A stretch of 64,000 nucleotides of DNA from Ziziphus jujuba (lineage: Eukaryota; Streptophyta; Magnoliopsida; Rosales; Rhamnaceae). The stretch is from NCBI RefSeq assembly GCF_031755915.1, contig NC_083386.1:21313001-21377000 (forward strand), given 5' to 3'. The position numbers and the translations under genes were made by a program. A model generated the notes under the pieces. That model did not search any database, was not told where the DNA came from, and was given only the letters and a program-made list of their open reading frames with translations. Below, in pieces: positions 31,671 through 44,949 of this stretch (position 1 is the first letter of the stretch; each line of letters begins with the position of its first letter).

Positions 31671-34600
31671 TTATGGCCATAATCAATATCCAATATAGTT
31701 CCTAGTACTGCATGGTACACTTATCCAATAAAATCCAATATCATCATTTAACCATATAATCCATATATGTTCCACAAGCTCAATTCTCAATTCCATCAAA
31801 TTGTTCCATATAAATCAACATTTCATAATTCCATTTTCTCACTTACAATATTTACCAACCAATATTTTTTTATTTCACTTTCTCAAAACTAATGATTTTT
31901 CATAAGATCGAATTAAGAACAATTGGAATAAAATATGAATTTAAATACCATAATTTACAATTTCAAGATGAACAGAATAAATCTATAAACATTTAAAATC
32001 TTATTAAAAATTATATGAAATTATATATATATATATATAGATTAAAATATATGTCCACATATATGTAGTTATAATTAGTGCATCTCCAATGTGGACATCC
32101 GCATTTTAAAATACAAACATCCACACTAAAGACTCTTCCCGGTTATAATTAGTTAAAATTTTTATTAAAATTCAAAACCATGAAATTAACTATTTAACGT
32201 GCTCAAATTTATTTGAAAAATAATTTTCATAGTACGAATGATGTCCATTCCTGTTCAACTACTAGATATCTTTTAGGTTTACCAAAGGTGCCTAAAATAT
32301 AAAAAATATCATTTAGGCTTACAAAACTTTATCTAAAGACAATGATGTGTACCAAAAGCCTTAAAATTAATTTTATCACTTTAGGATTATAGAAATTGAA
32401 CATTGAAGAGTATAATTACACTATAAATCCATTAGACCTAGTATCCAAAAATGGAGTTTTTAAATTATTGTCAATTTTATAAAATTAAACCTTTTATTAG
32501 CTTCTAATGGCCTTTAAGAACACATCAGCAATGATAATTTTGTCCTAGATTATCGGAGCCCAATTTTACCAAGTATTTTCACAAATTGATCCATATTAGA
32601 TAATTATTCAAAACTCAATTATAATGGGCAATTTATATATCAATGAAAAATCCATGAGATGAATAACACTATGGCATGCTCATCTCGATCAATTATTGTC
32701 GTCGATGGTGGAAAAAATCAATAGGAAACTTTGATCAAACTTCTAGTTAATAGATCGCTTAAACCTACAAAATTGGAGCAAAAAGAGGGTAAAAATGGAT
32801 TTGGAATGCCTAAAATAAGGGTGATGGATTGGTCTCATGGCCTAAAATCGGCCAAATTTGAATGACTAAAAAATTTTGATCCTGCCAACAAAAATGGTTG
32901 ATCCAATGGGTTACTAATTAGGAAAGGTTGGAAACTTTGAGGGCTAGCCAGATTTTCTATGAGCAACTTGAATGGAGGGCATGTGTAAGGTAGTTCGACT
33001 GAATTGGGGGTCAATTTGCCAGATTTGTCGATTATTGATGACCTTGACGGGAATATCCTAGGGGTGTTTTGTTCCACGGAGTCTAGGGATACTAAGGATA
33101 TTTTTAATTTATTGTTCTCCATGTAAGCGGTCCCCATATATATATATATATATATATACACATTCTTAGGTCATTTTAAAACAATATTGGTGATATTCTA
33201 ATACAGGTAAAATAATTAAACATAAAATTTTACAAATTTATAATTTTCAAATCATAATTCAAAATTAAATGTGTCATTCGTTTATGAATTTTTGTCAATG
33301 AAATCTACACAATTATAGTAATCAAAATAAAAATTTCATTATACAAAAAGTCAACTATTAAAGCCATATGCAGTTTACTTAGTCAAACTCAATCTAACAC
33401 CTAAAATTTAAGTACAAAGTGATATAAATTTTACATTCTTAATTAATAATTTAATATTAAAATCTAATTGAAAAAGTAACAACTCTTAATCCTTGCTAAA
33501 CACCCCGTATGAAATAAAAATTTCGTTTTTCACATATATCAAAATTATATATATAATATTTATTGATCAATCTAATATTGTTACCTCGGGTACCATATAG
33601 GCAATTTCGGCATGGTCCTCTCATTTGTTGGCATGATCTGAGGTTTTGCCTCTCGAATTCCCATAACGAGAGGGCATTTTTTGTCTGTTATAGACAAAGG
33701 TAGTAATAGGTGTCCATATGCAACTTTACCTACTCTGGACGGTGTAAATATCTGCTTATTTCCATGGCAGCGTACGTCAGCTTAAGTAAGATTGTTTTGT
33801 CTTTGCATGCATGTCAGTATGTACCTCAGATGTGTGTTTATATACATATAGCCAAAATACAGGACGGAGTAACGCAAACTATTTTCTTGCTTCTCTAAAT
33901 ACTATATAATTATGCTGTATCTAATAACATTTGCACAAGGATACACATGTATCTTTATCGTAGAAAAAACAAATACACATGATATAATAATCAGTCCAAT
34001 TCTTTCCCGAAGCTTCTCTTTCACAGATTAGCTTTGGAGTATAATATCTGTGTATACAATAACAATATTATTTTAAAAAATTTGTGTGTGTATATATATA
34101 TGTTAGTCATTCAATAACATGAGGCCATGTAACAAGTTTTACTAATTAAGCCACGGACAATAATTATATATAATTTGACTAAAAATAATGCGTGTTAATA
34201 TATCATTCTAAAGCATCTGATTAAGTAATTTGATTGGAACAACTATGAAAGCTGTAGTAGATCTATTGCACGTTTGGAGCCAATTAAATAAGCATATTAA
34301 AAAGTGAACGAAAAAACATAAATGTATCAATATGATGAATATCAATATCAATATTATATATGTATAAAGTTTTTGTATGTGTGATAAGCTGTAAAAAGTG
34401 TCAAAGTAGCTCCAAGTAATGCAAAGTAGTCATCGGTCATGTGCATGGTGTTAAGCATGACAAAACCACAGATGCCCTTGTCAAATCATAACCTACCACT
34501 GCCCTATTTATTTTTCTTCTTCAAAGATGCTCTAAAACGGAGAGAAAGACAACTTACTAGTGAGGCACTGAAAAAGACTCCATATATTGGCCAACAGCCT

Positions 34601-36770
34601 TACGGGTAGTAAATCTCTTATCACGTAGAGATGGTAATATTATCCTGTGATCTCTAACTATAACCGTTGAATTTGTTTAATTGAATTAAATCTATTTGTT
34701 GTTTGGTAGAATATTATCAGATCAGTGGGATAAGATATATAATACTGTGGTTTTAGGAAAATTATTGGTCAAAATTAAGAGGACCCCCAAATTGGCCATA
34801 GGACCAAAAGATGAAGCTTATATATTTTTTTCTCATAGGCAAGGCATAAAGCAGAAGACAACACATGGGATAGAGATAAGAAAGGCCAAAAAAGTTCAAA
34901 ATCTTGCTTTTTATTCTGATAGATATGCAATATATGGATATATCTGCATGCATGCAAACGTTTACTAATTTGTTTCTTATGCTTTTTTTTCTTCAGATTG
35001 GGTTTTGTTGATCGATTCAAACCCATCATGTCTTTTCAAACAAAAAGCAAACACCAAGACAACATGTTCTTAGCCAAAAAAAAAAAAAAAAAGGAAAAAA
35101 GGAATTTTAATCAGATCTTATAGGGGATACTTTTTGATACCAAATGTTAGCCCCAGTCAGCTTTTCGGTAAAAACTAATTATCGACTGTGTCATCATTTT
35201 GGTGATAAAGTCGTTTTCTTTTTCAATTCAGATGTCGGTTAAAACTAATGTTAATTAGTAAAAATTAATTAGCGGACTATCCACAATACCATAATTCAGT
35301 CACCCTTTTTCTTGTTTACCGACAAAAAAAAGTTCACCCTTTTCTCTTTTCTTGTTTAGAGTGGTAAATTCAATACAGCTGATCTGGATTTTATAGCCAA
35401 GTAATATATAACATGATTTTATAGCCAGTTAGTTTTCCTAGTTCTTATGATTAGTTTAATGTTAATTTTATTAGGAAAAAAGGTTATTTATTTATTTATT
35501 TTTGTTTGAAAGAGTTTATTAATGCTTTAAAGTGCAATTTCGATACACTTTTTACTATTTTCTAAGTATCTGATATAGTTTCTGCAAAGCTAATGTTAAA
35601 ATGAAGTTGTTAGGATTTATTTTTTTTCCTGTAAAAGATGAATTTGTTTATAATTAAACATTAGTATGTCTTCAACTCTAGCTATGAGATACAATATGGA
35701 GAATTGATTTCCCTTAAATAGTATTTCCATTTGATCCAAAAATAAAAAATAGGATTTCCATGAGTACGACACTTGACTGGTATAGGATTTTAAAAATATT
35801 TTGAAACGTGACTACTATGACTTATATTGGTGACGGCTAGACAAATTAATAACGTTTTGCTTTTGATTGAGCTCTCGATAGCTGTTCTGAAATCTCATTT
35901 TAAGCATGGAGGTAGATTACCAACTACCGTTTCTCTCTCCAAATTCTTCGTTTTCCACCTCCCTCTTTTAAGGCTTCCCAAATTTCTCCAAACAATGCAC
36001 CTGTCCCTAATAAAAGCCTCACAAATTAAGGCTTGGAAGCATAACCTAGGATGCTTGACTTTCTAGCATTTATGCTAGAAGCAAAAAGACAAAAGACTTG
36101 CTGGTATTTATGCGGAAGTTTTGTTACTCTTTCTCTCGTGACCACAAGTTGTATCGAAGATGGTATAAAATTCAAAATTATGCCAAACCGACCATTTTCC
36201 ATAGATCCAACAAAATTTCTCTTTAAACATTCAAAGTTTTGTTCCATTTTCATTGGCCGAACAACATTGAATTGTTAGGAGTTACAAAACAGTCTTAAGA
36301 GATGTATTTAATTTAGAATTTGAAAATTTTGAAAAATATTTAAAAATTTAAAGGTATTCGATTTATAAAAATCCATTAAAATCTAGATGTATTGAATTAG
36401 AATTTTATAAAAATTTTTAAAATATATAAAGTATTCAAAAATTTATAAATTTAAAATTTTTTAAAAAATGATAGATTTTAATGAATTTAAAAAAAAAATT
36501 ATGAAAAAAATTATTAATATAAAATCCAAGCGTATCTAAAATATTTCATTAGACTTTTATAAATTTTTTATACAATTTATAAAATTTCATAATAATCCAT
36601 CAAATATTTTAAAATCTATAATTTATTTTAAATATATTAAATTCTAAATTGAATGCACATTTTAAATTATTCAGTTATAAACTACATTAAATACTTTGGA
36701 CCATGCATATTTAAAATGTTCTCTATTTTGTGACGGAAGCATAAAAGCTTTCTTTCATGAGCAATTTCAA

Positions 36771-36914
36771 AAGGCCCATTAAAAACTGGAAAAGGGTATC
36801 TAATGGGCTCATCCAAAACCCAAACTATAGTTTCTCACATTAGCTTAATGGGCTTAATCTAGTAAGGCCCATTTTCTGCAAAAGGGGTTTTGTAGCTCTG
36901 AGCTTAAACCCTAA
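36771..36914 (+). promoter_or_regulatory. Site II / telo-box promoter of the PPR gene
   Basis: Four TGGGC/GCCCA elements (near 36773, 36803, 36848 and 36866) precede a telo-box AAACCCTAA at 36906-36914. In plants this pairing of site II motifs (bound by TCP factors) with a telo-box marks promoters of organelle-biogenesis and translation genes, including many PPR genes. No clear TATA box. Confidence 0.65.
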
Positions 36915-36987
36915 ATTCTCTGCAGTCTGAAACCCCATCTTCTTCAATGTCAGTATCATCTATCTGTAACAGTGGAACCCTAAAGCC

Positions 36988-38010
36988 ATGTTGCTCCTCC
37001 GCAAATTACCCCGCAAGCTCCTCAATTCTCAACGTAAGGTCACCATCCCGATCCGTTTCTTCACCACCCAAAACCCGATACCGCACCCGGATCCAAACCC
37101 AAACCCATTTCCCGACGAGCCCACTTCCGCCTACTACGACGAGCTCGTTAACACCGCGGGTCGTTCCAGGGACTTCGAAACCCTCCGCCACCTCCTCAAC
37201 AAGCGCGTGAAAGACGGCTGCTTCCCCACCTCCAAAACCTTCAGTTTCATCACCAGCGCCGAGTCTTCTCTCTCCCTCGACGTCCTTTCCCACACCCTGT
37301 CTCGGCTTGACAAGGGCTTCACGCGTAAGAGCGCGTACGACTCCCTCATCTCTCGCCTCTGCAAGCTGTATCGAATCGACGAGTGTCTACGGTTGGTGGA
37401 AACCATGGCGCGTGGGGGTTACGGCTTGAATTCCTGCAGCTTCCACTCAATTCTCAACTCGCTCACGAGGAAGAGAAGGATGGACGAGGCGTGGCGCTTG
37501 TTGGATATAATGAAGACGACCGGTGTGTCGCCGGATCTGACGGTTTATAATTACTTCTTGATGACGTACTGTTTCATAGGAGATCTGGCTATGGCGGCCC
37601 GAATACTGACGAGAATGGAAGAGGAGGAGATGAGAGCGGACACGCGTACGTACGACGCGCTTGTTCTCGGCGCGTGTAGGGTTGGGAACGTTGAGGGTGC
37701 TCTGGTGCTTCTGCGGAGGATGGAGGATGATGGATTGCCCATGCTGCTTTCGACACGTAATTATGTGATTGATGCGATGTTGAGCGTTGGATATTATGAG
37801 CAGGCGATGAAGTTTGTTAGGATTTACAGTGGGAAGGACACGTGGCTGGATAGGGAGAGTTATGGGTGTTTGGTTAACCGTTTGATTAAGTTTCAGAGAT
37901 CGGAGGAGGCAATGAAGGTTCTTGATGAAATGCAGAGAATGGGTTTGAGTATGGGTGATAAACTTAAACAATTTTACGAAACCAATCTTGATAAACAAAC
38001 TTCATTTTGA
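36988..38010 (+). CDS. P-class pentatricopeptide repeat protein, probably mitochondrial
   Basis: An intron-free 340-aa protein. The N-terminus (about 30 residues, rich in Arg/Leu/Ser with no acidic residue) looks like a mitochondrial presequence. A Pro-rich linker (residues 30-45) follows. Six consecutive 35-residue P-type repeats occupy about residues 115-324, and a degenerate repeat precedes them at 47-114. There is no E, DYW or SMR domain, so it is an RNA-binding stabiliser or processing factor type rather than an editing enzyme. With the usual position 5/35 reading, repeats 3 and 5 are N-D (prefer U); the other positions are not clear enough to predict a target. I start at 36988; an earlier ATG at 36947 is in another frame. 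The promoter carries site II and telo-box motifs, typical of this gene class. Confidence 0.92.
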   Translation: MLLLRKLPRKLLNSQRKVTIPIRFFTTQNPIPHPDPNPNPFPDEPTSAYYDELVNTAGRSRDFETLRHLLNKRVKDGCFPTSKTFSFITSAESSLSLDVLSHTLSRLDKGFTRKSAYDSLISRLCKLYRIDECLRLVETMARGGYGLNSCSFHSILNSLTRKRRMDEAWRLLDIMKTTGVSPDLTVYNYFLMTYCFIGDLAMAARILTRMEEEEMRADTRTYDALVLGACRVGNVEGALVLLRRMEDDGLPMLLSTRNYVIDAMLSVGYYEQAMKFVRIYSGKDTWLDRESYGCLVNRLIKFQRSEEAMKVLDEMQRMGLSMGDKLKQFYETNLDKQTSF

Positions 38011-40371
38011 GGATGTAGTCGAGGATATCTTTTTAAAATCATATATTGTAAAATTTTATAAGTTCTTTTTTCCAAAAAAAAAAAAAAAATTTGATGGTAG
38101 ATTATCTGCATTTGAAATCTAATTGATTCAAAACAATGATGTTATATTTGGAAAATAAAAATGGTATTCAAATTAATTTTATGGAATTAAATGGATAAAT
38201 AGTTTTTTCTCTACTTTATAATAAAAGGGAAAATATATTTTATTTCTTTTTCTTTTTCTTTTTTTTAAATAAAGTTGAACATATCGTCCTCCAGGTGAAA
38301 ATGTATCTTCCAATTCCAAGCATCTAATACAAAAAATACCAACAAAAGAACATATTATATATTATAATTTTTAATCATATAAAAAGAACTCGATCCATTC
38401 AATTGGGAAAATCATGTTATTGCAATGCAAATTAATATAGGGGTAAGCCCAAATTTACGTGGTCTTCATTGTTTGCATTTTAATTTATTGGAAAAGACAT
38501 ATACAATTATTGTATTGGATGGATGATACACGGTATTTACATTGTATGGAATTATAAGTTGTATGGAATTATAAATTATTTGTTGATATTGTACCTAATT
38601 ATTGACTGTCATATCATTTATTTTATACAACCATTACATTTAAATTTTTCTCGTTTGACATTAATATTTAGTTGTTTTCCTTGAAAAGTATCACTTGGAG
38701 GTGGTGTTTGTTTTGGATCGTCCGTCGGCTTCATTCTTCTTTGATTCTCCCTCTTTGTCCAGTGTCCTCACTTTTTTTTTTTTTTTTTTTTTGGGTGAAA
38801 CTCCATATATAAGACATGGCACATTTAATTTTTTAAGCTAGATTTAATGGCTCTTTTGTCAATCTTGGTTGTGCAATCGGTAATTCTTGTAATTTCATAT
38901 ATCATACATTGCAATAAAGCATCATAACATAAACTGCTTATTTTTCCCGCTGTATTTCTCATTTAATGTTTTTCCTGCTAAATTCTTTGAATGTACTTTT
39001 CTAATCTATCATGTTCTTTTTTCTATCTATTATGTTTCCTCAACTTTTTGGCTAACTAATGGATTCCCACAGCACATGAAAATGTACCATCTATACCCCT
39101 TTTACAAGCTTTACATAGCCCACTTTGTGTTGATAAACATTCACTAAATGTTCTTAATATTATTTAGGTTTTATCTTATATATATATATATATATATATA
39201 TTTATTGTTATGTATTTTGCTTGGTTTGTTTCATTTGAAAGTGGAATGAATTCAAACACTTGTAGTTCATGATAAGATTGATGCATAAAAGATGCTAGTA
39301 CATGGACAAAGGAAAAAAGAAGTTAAGAAGAAAAAGTGAAGAAAGTTACATCTCCACAAGAAGGAATCATTGAAGCATAGATTATTTAGCTAACTCTGCC
39401 CCCAAAGTGCTCTGCATTAACAATCACCACAGCCAACGCAATCCACTTCTACAAAAAGGATTTCCTCTTCTACTTACTAATCATCCACGCTTTGCAATTT
39501 AATAAGAGAAAAAAAAAATATATATATATATATATATACAACGCAATCCACTTCTACAAAAAGGATTTCCTCTTCTACTTACTAATCATCCACGCTTTGC
39601 AATTTAATAAAAGAAAAAAAAAATATATATATATATATAATGACAAAAGAAATTAAAATTTATTGATAAAAGAAGAAAGAAACCTAATAAAAAAATAATA
39701 CATGCATTTTCTTTTCATTTTTCAGATTATTTATTTTCTTTGTAATTTTTTAATCAGAGAAAAAAAAATGGAGTTCTTTATATTTGTTTTTCTTATTTTT
39801 CTCTCATATATTCCATACTCCGAACATCTTTTAAATTCGGTATATTGCTAAAAATTAAAATTTATCATGTTTCTTTATAAAGTGCTTTTTTTTTACAAAT
39901 TTGGATTTAAATGGACAATGCAAATAACATTTTTATTGTCTAATAATGTATTGCATAATCTAAGAAGAAGAAAGTTTCATAAACCAAGATTTTCGACTAA
40001 AATTTTTTTGAATAAAAAATCATTTTTGATCGTTGAATAGATATATTTAATGTTATATAAAATATGATTATAACTATACAAAAAATTTCTCATTGTTCCT
40101 ACCCCTTTATATATACCAATTCAATGATCAAAATAAGATTTTTGTTAAATTTTGTATATATATATATATATATATATTTTTTGGTGAAAGAGATATTTTG
40201 TATATAGAAGAAGCCTTATGTAAGAACAAGCGTATGTTAATCAAGAAGCTAGCTAGCATGAATGTCTCAATGTGAGTTCAGAGAAGCTATACATTTCCAT
40301 AATTCAACATTCGTAAGTTTTTTCTTTTTTTTGAGTCTTTATGATTTATTCTCGAACTAAAAAGTGTCACT
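38011..40371. other. Intergenic stretch downstream of the PPR gene
   Basis: Poly-A at 38075-38089, poly-T at 38772-38792, AT runs at 39178-39200 and 40157-40178, and the 105-bp tandem duplication. No gene seen. Confidence 0.55.
39434..39643 (+). repeat. Tandem duplication, 105-bp unit x2
   Basis: CAACGCAATCCACTTCTAC recurs at 39434 and 39539. Each unit ends in an A-run followed by an AT microsatellite. The copies differ by one base plus AT length, so the duplication is recent, probably templated by the AT tract. Confidence 0.93.
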
Positions 40372-41600
40372 TCAAAATTTTAAACTTAATTGAGTGGTAG
40401 GGGGGTGGAAAAGGTACAAAGACGATAATGGTGCTCCTCCTCCTTTTCTCCCTCCGAAGAGCCTACTTTGTTTAATGGCCGTCGTTTTCCACACCACACG
40501 TAGCCCATAAAAGCAAGGCTGAGAGTGTGTCTCACGCTTTGAGTGCCAGCCCCAGTCAGACAAATATTGGTGGACAGTGCATGACAAATGGTTGGAAGGA
40601 GCGTGGTGTACACATTACATGAAAGATGTGTTGTGAAACAATGGGCCGGCCCAATATTGAGTGATCAGGGATGCTCAGGCTAATTTATCATAGCTTTTAA
40701 AAAATTATAAACAATTTTTAAGATTCAGCATCCAAGAGTAATAATTTTTCTGAAATTGCTTTAAAAGAGTAGTTTTTTTAAGAAATATTTTTAAATATTT
40801 TAAACTTTCATAAATAGTAAAAGAAAAAGTATACTATTTTTTAGATTGTTTGGATAATTTTTTTTATAAATATTTTAAATTTTTAAAAGAGTTTTTGATT
40901 AAAATTAGTTGTTTTTCAATAAGCATTTTTTTTTAAACAGAAATTATACCAACTAAGATGTTGAAGTAAATATTTTTTTCAAGTTTCTATATCATTAAAC
41001 ATTTTTTCAAGTTGCTATTTTATTGGGTTACAAAGTGATGTGTATAAAATCAGAATATATTATTTGGCATAGCTTTAAAAACATTGTTTTGATTATTAAG
41101 ATTCACACGTTTCAAAAGCAGTTTGTAAAGAGAGTTTGAACTATATTAAACTTTAGATTTTCAGGAGTTCTAACTTAAACACGTAGTGAAATGTAGTTTT
41201 CCAAAAGAGTGTTCTAAAAAGGTTGAAGCTCTTAAAAAAAGCATAAACAAATGCTATCCCAAATACAACCCTCAGAAAAGTATCTCTCAACTTGGTGCGG
41301 TTTTGCTTGTCTTTCATATTGGACCCCCACCACCCACCGGCTATACTTTCCACGTGGGATTTCATTCATAAATCAAAAAGCATCTTTTCACGAGATTTGA
41401 CTCGTAGGGCCTGAGTGAAAATAAACGGGCCTACTTGATCTTCTTCTTCAGAACTTTCAATTATGCATGTAGCCTTTACTGAAGGCCCACTAGATAGTTT
41501 AACGCTTTGCTTTAGCACCAAGATCTTGCTGTTTTTTTTCCCATAAACAGACTCGAGTCAAATGTTCTTAAGTGGAAAGATTATTACAATTTCTGTCTAT
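40372..41600 (+). repeat. Segmental duplication, copy A
   Basis: Collinear with 49755-51950 in the same orientation. Shared blocks include AATGGCCGTCGTTTTCC (40474-40490), ACACCACACG, GAGAGTGTnTCTCACGC, the palindrome TGGGCCGGCCCA (40642-40653), GAGATTTGACTnGT near 41393, AAGGCCCA near 41482 and AAAGATTATTACAAT near 41577. Inserts in each copy separate the blocks. No reading frame is shared, so the conserved unit looks non-coding or promoter-like. Confidence 0.75.
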
Positions 41601-44090
41601 GAGAAAAACCTCTAATAGAACATACCCCTTTTTATTTTAATTTTTTTTTCTCTTTCAATTTGTTCTATTCGTTTATCTGCACGAGAAAAAGTTGTTACTA
41701 ATTTAGGGATGGTAAAAACTTTATTTCTTTCTTTTATCTTGAATCTCCTAAATGAATCTATAACTTTTAAATTATTGTTTCAAGTTTAAAATGTCAATTC
41801 TTCACTTATGCATATAGAATATCAATATATATATATATAGATTGTGGTAATACATTTTCTTTTTCTTTTCTTTTCTTTTCCATACATTTTTCATAATTAA
41901 ACAATGAAAATTAAGATGCTTTACATATTTGTAATATATATATGAAGTGGTACCATCAGCAATAGTCTAACAGACCCAAAGGTAACTGGAAATTATTGAG
42001 TGTGCAGAAAATAATAAAATTAAAAAAATAAAAAAAAATAGAAAGACAATAAAAATCAAATTGATTGGACATGTTCCATGGGGTCGATCATTGGCTTTTA
42101 TTCCATAGTCTTTATTTTCTTTTCCAGTACCACACTATCCGGCACTATATGATAAGGGGAAGGACCGATTGGTTTGTACTGTATTATCTTACTTCACATA
42201 TAATTTGTATTTCAAACATATATATGAAAATGAACATCTCAGCTCCTTCAAATAAAACCACGTTTTCAGATCACCTTTGAAGCCTTCCTAGTGATAATAT
42301 ATAAGAGTCTTATTATACACTCAATTTCCTTGCGCTTGCTGACAGAGAAGCCGGCAATTTAGCCACAAATCTTTGCTCAGATCCTTTACTAGCAACTTTA
42401 CCAATCTTTTACATATTTTGTCCCTGATTTCTGATTTGATATCACGTAATTTTCTTAATTTGGTAATATTTAGAAATTTCTTATGGTAAAATTAAATCAA
42501 AAAGTGAAAATAAAAAAGTACGCAATGATAGTAAACAAAGGAGGGTCAAATACATCATTCTATCTTTATGAATTATTATGTATTTTGATAATACTACATA
42601 TATTAATGTTCATTAAATTTATTTATTAAATGATACATGTGTTAAAATATTATTCATTAGCATGTTTATATAATTTAAATATAAAAAGTAAATTTTTAAA
42701 TAGATAAGTAAATTGAAAAAATAAACTAATTAAATACTGACGCACCATTTGTTACATCATTTAGTAAATAAATTTGATGAATATTTTGATAAGTCTAGCA
42801 TTATTGTATGAAAAACCTCTTTCGAAATCTTTCCGGATATCTAAGATAGCCCTACATAAGAAAACTCTATTAAATTGGTACCAGAGTTTAGCAGGATATT
42901 TATATAAATTGGATATAATCCAATAGCATAAAAAAAAAATAACAATTTTTAATAGAATTTCTTAAATCATAGTCATACTAATTAAGAATTCCAACTTAAG
43001 AGAAAAAAATAAAAATAACCATACATATTGAGTTAAGCCACCAAAGTATACTTAAAAGAAAATAAATAAATACAAAGATAAATAAAATAAAAAATATAAT
43101 AGTCTTATAGAAAATAGAAAAGAGGCAATAAATTAGAAAAGAGGCAATAAATCAGCAGCAAAAATGTGTTGAATGTGAAGATGTAATAATGATAAATTAT
43201 ACAAAAGCGATGATGATGGAATGATTCCTATACATAGTATGCATCAATTGCTAGGTGAGATCTAGGAGAAATAGTTTTTTTTTTTAAAAAAACAAAATTA
43301 TAAAATGAGCTTAAATATTCTCCACGTTATAATAAAATAATATTTTTATAAGTAATGAATTATAACTATCGACAATGAAAAATATAAATAACCATATACT
43401 ATAACCATAGTCTAATAACAATAATTATGTGTCCATATTCATTATCATAACCAGTCCTCTAACCACATTAGCAGCCCAGTGTGTTGTCGACTTCTAAAGT
43501 AGGAAAAACTGTTAACGCAGCCCTCATCGTCATAGAGGCATCGCAAATTGAAAGATCTCCTATCCAATTTCAAGAAACACATAATCAAGCATGAGATGGT
43601 CAAACAAAGGCGTGTAATAATATTTTAATAAATTCATATTCATGGTATAGTATGGTATATAAAGATCTACAACCGAATATATTTATATAATTATTTAAAT
43701 AATTATCCATAATCATCATATTAAAATATTTTCACATATACTAACATAAACATATATATATATATATATATATACATTTGTATAACCATAAATTAGAATT
43801 TGTTTAAGTTAAACAATTCCTTTTTGCATACTATAATATGATAAATTAAATAATTTTTTTGTAGCATGTGATAAAACATGTAATTCAAATAATTCTAGAT
43901 AATACTAATACTAATAATAATAATAATAATAATAGAATAATTTATATATCACATATAATCAAACACATAATTCCCAAACCATTTTAGAAAATAAAATTTA
44001 CCCATAGATTGTAGCTCAAACTAGCTTTTCCGATCGGATCACCTTCAATATTAGTCCGGATACCTAAAATAATAATATAATATTCATTAG
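41601..44090. other. AT-rich intergenic stretch
   Basis: Contains the MITE at 42585-42815, (AT)n at 43753-43774 and (AAT)n at 43908-43935. No gene recognised. Confidence 0.55.
42585..42815. mobile_element. MITE with inverted ends
   Basis: The left GATAATACTACATATATTAA pairs with the reverse complement of the right end (CAATAATGCTAGACTTATCA). Both then continue with AAATTTATTTA(T/C)TAAATGAT. About 230 bp with the same end style as the element at 20730-20958. Confidence 0.6.
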
Positions 44091-44303
44091 TGTCACGAGC
44101 CTATCTTTTTCAACATTCCTGTTCGGCACTTAGCATCTCCTTTACTAACTAAACCTTGTCCACAAGCTAACAAAATGCAGAAGCTAAAAGTAGTAAAGTA
44201 GGAAGTAAGAGAGTTTTAGAGAGTTTGAGAGAATATGAAGAGTGCTTGTATTGCTAAAATACTTGGTTACATGGGTTGATGTTTACAAATGAAGGTTCAC
44301 CTC

Positions 44304-44360
44304 CTTTATATAGAGGGATTGACACGTAGTATGAGAATACAAGCTTCTTCTAGAATATTC
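44304..44360 (-). promoter_or_regulatory. TATA box and proximal heat-shock element of the solo LTR
   Basis: The reverse complement of 44303-44313 is CTATATAAAGG. A perfect three-unit heat-shock element, TTC-TA-GAA-TA-TTC, is at 44348-44360, about 40 bp upstream of the TATA box in the minus direction. Confidence 0.65.
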
Positions 44361-44413
44361 TACTAGATATTTATAAAAACTATTCTAAATAGCTTACTAA
44401 TTACATTAGTTTA

Positions 44414-44586
44414 GAATATTCTTGGAACTTCTAGAACCTTTTAGACTTCTCTTGAATTATCTAGAACTTTCTAAACTTCTTTTGAATCATCTAAAACTTT
44501 CTAGACTTCTCTAACCTATAAGCTTCTAGAATCTTCCGGACCCCTATGGATTTTTCTTGAATTCTCATGGAGAATGTAGAATCTTC
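44414..44586 (-). promoter_or_regulatory. Distal heat-shock element cluster
   Basis: GAATATTC (44414-44421), TTCTAGAA (44429-44436), a perfect trimer TTC-TA-GAA-TC-TTC (44524-44536) and GAATCTTC (44579-44586), with many further half-sites between them. Confidence 0.6.
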
Positions 44587-44594
44587 CGGCTAAA

Positions 44595-44949
44595 TGTAAT
44601 AGCCCAGGTCCACCTGCTTGTGATATTGTTTGCTTTGGGTCCCGTCCGCATGGGTTTAAAACGTATCATAAGGGAAATGTATCTACAGCCTTATAAGGCA
44701 TGCTTCGTTCCCTTTTCCAACCGATGTGGGATCTCACAATCCATCCCCCTTGGGGCCTAGCGTCCTCGCTGGCACATCGATCCTGGTACTGGCTCTGATA
44801 CCAACTGTAACAGCCCAGACCCACCCGCTTGTGATATTGTTCGCTTTGGGTCTCACCCGCACGGGTTTAAAATGCTTCACAAGGGAAAAATATTCACAAC
44901 TTTATAAGGCATGCTTCGTTCCCCTTTCCAATCGATGTGGGATCTCACA
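44595..44949 (-). mobile_element. TRIM (terminal-repeat retrotransposon in miniature)
   Basis: Two direct repeats of about 134-144 bp, each starting TGTAA(T/C)AGCCCAG and ending GGGATCTCACA (44595-44728 and 44806-44949), enclose about 77 bp. On the minus strand the inner segment begins with the primer site TTGGTATCAGAGCC (complementary to tRNA-iMet) next to one LTR and ends with a purine tract (CCAAGGGGGATGG) next to the other. Flanks are CTAA(A/G) on both sides. No coding capacity, as expected of TRIMs. The frames at 44557-44953 are therefore not genes. Confidence 0.88.

Larger units (their letters stand above)
29775..36770. other. Seven-kilobase AT-rich intergenic stretch
   Basis: No supported gene. 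Holds (AT)n(GT)n at 29990-30031, (AT)n at 31630-31666, 32023-32039 and 33138-33158, and poly-A near 35075-35092. The short frames at 30131-30319, 32835-33161, 34696-35029 and 35827-36278 lack recognisable domains. Confidence 0.5.

Noticed and set aside
34696..35029. 90-codon plus frame and overlapping minus frames
   Set aside because: No recognisable domain, no promoter or splice context, and competing frames on the opposite strand.
37006..37998. Several minus-strand frames of 90-183 codons
   Set aside because: Shadows of the GC-rich PPR coding sequence.
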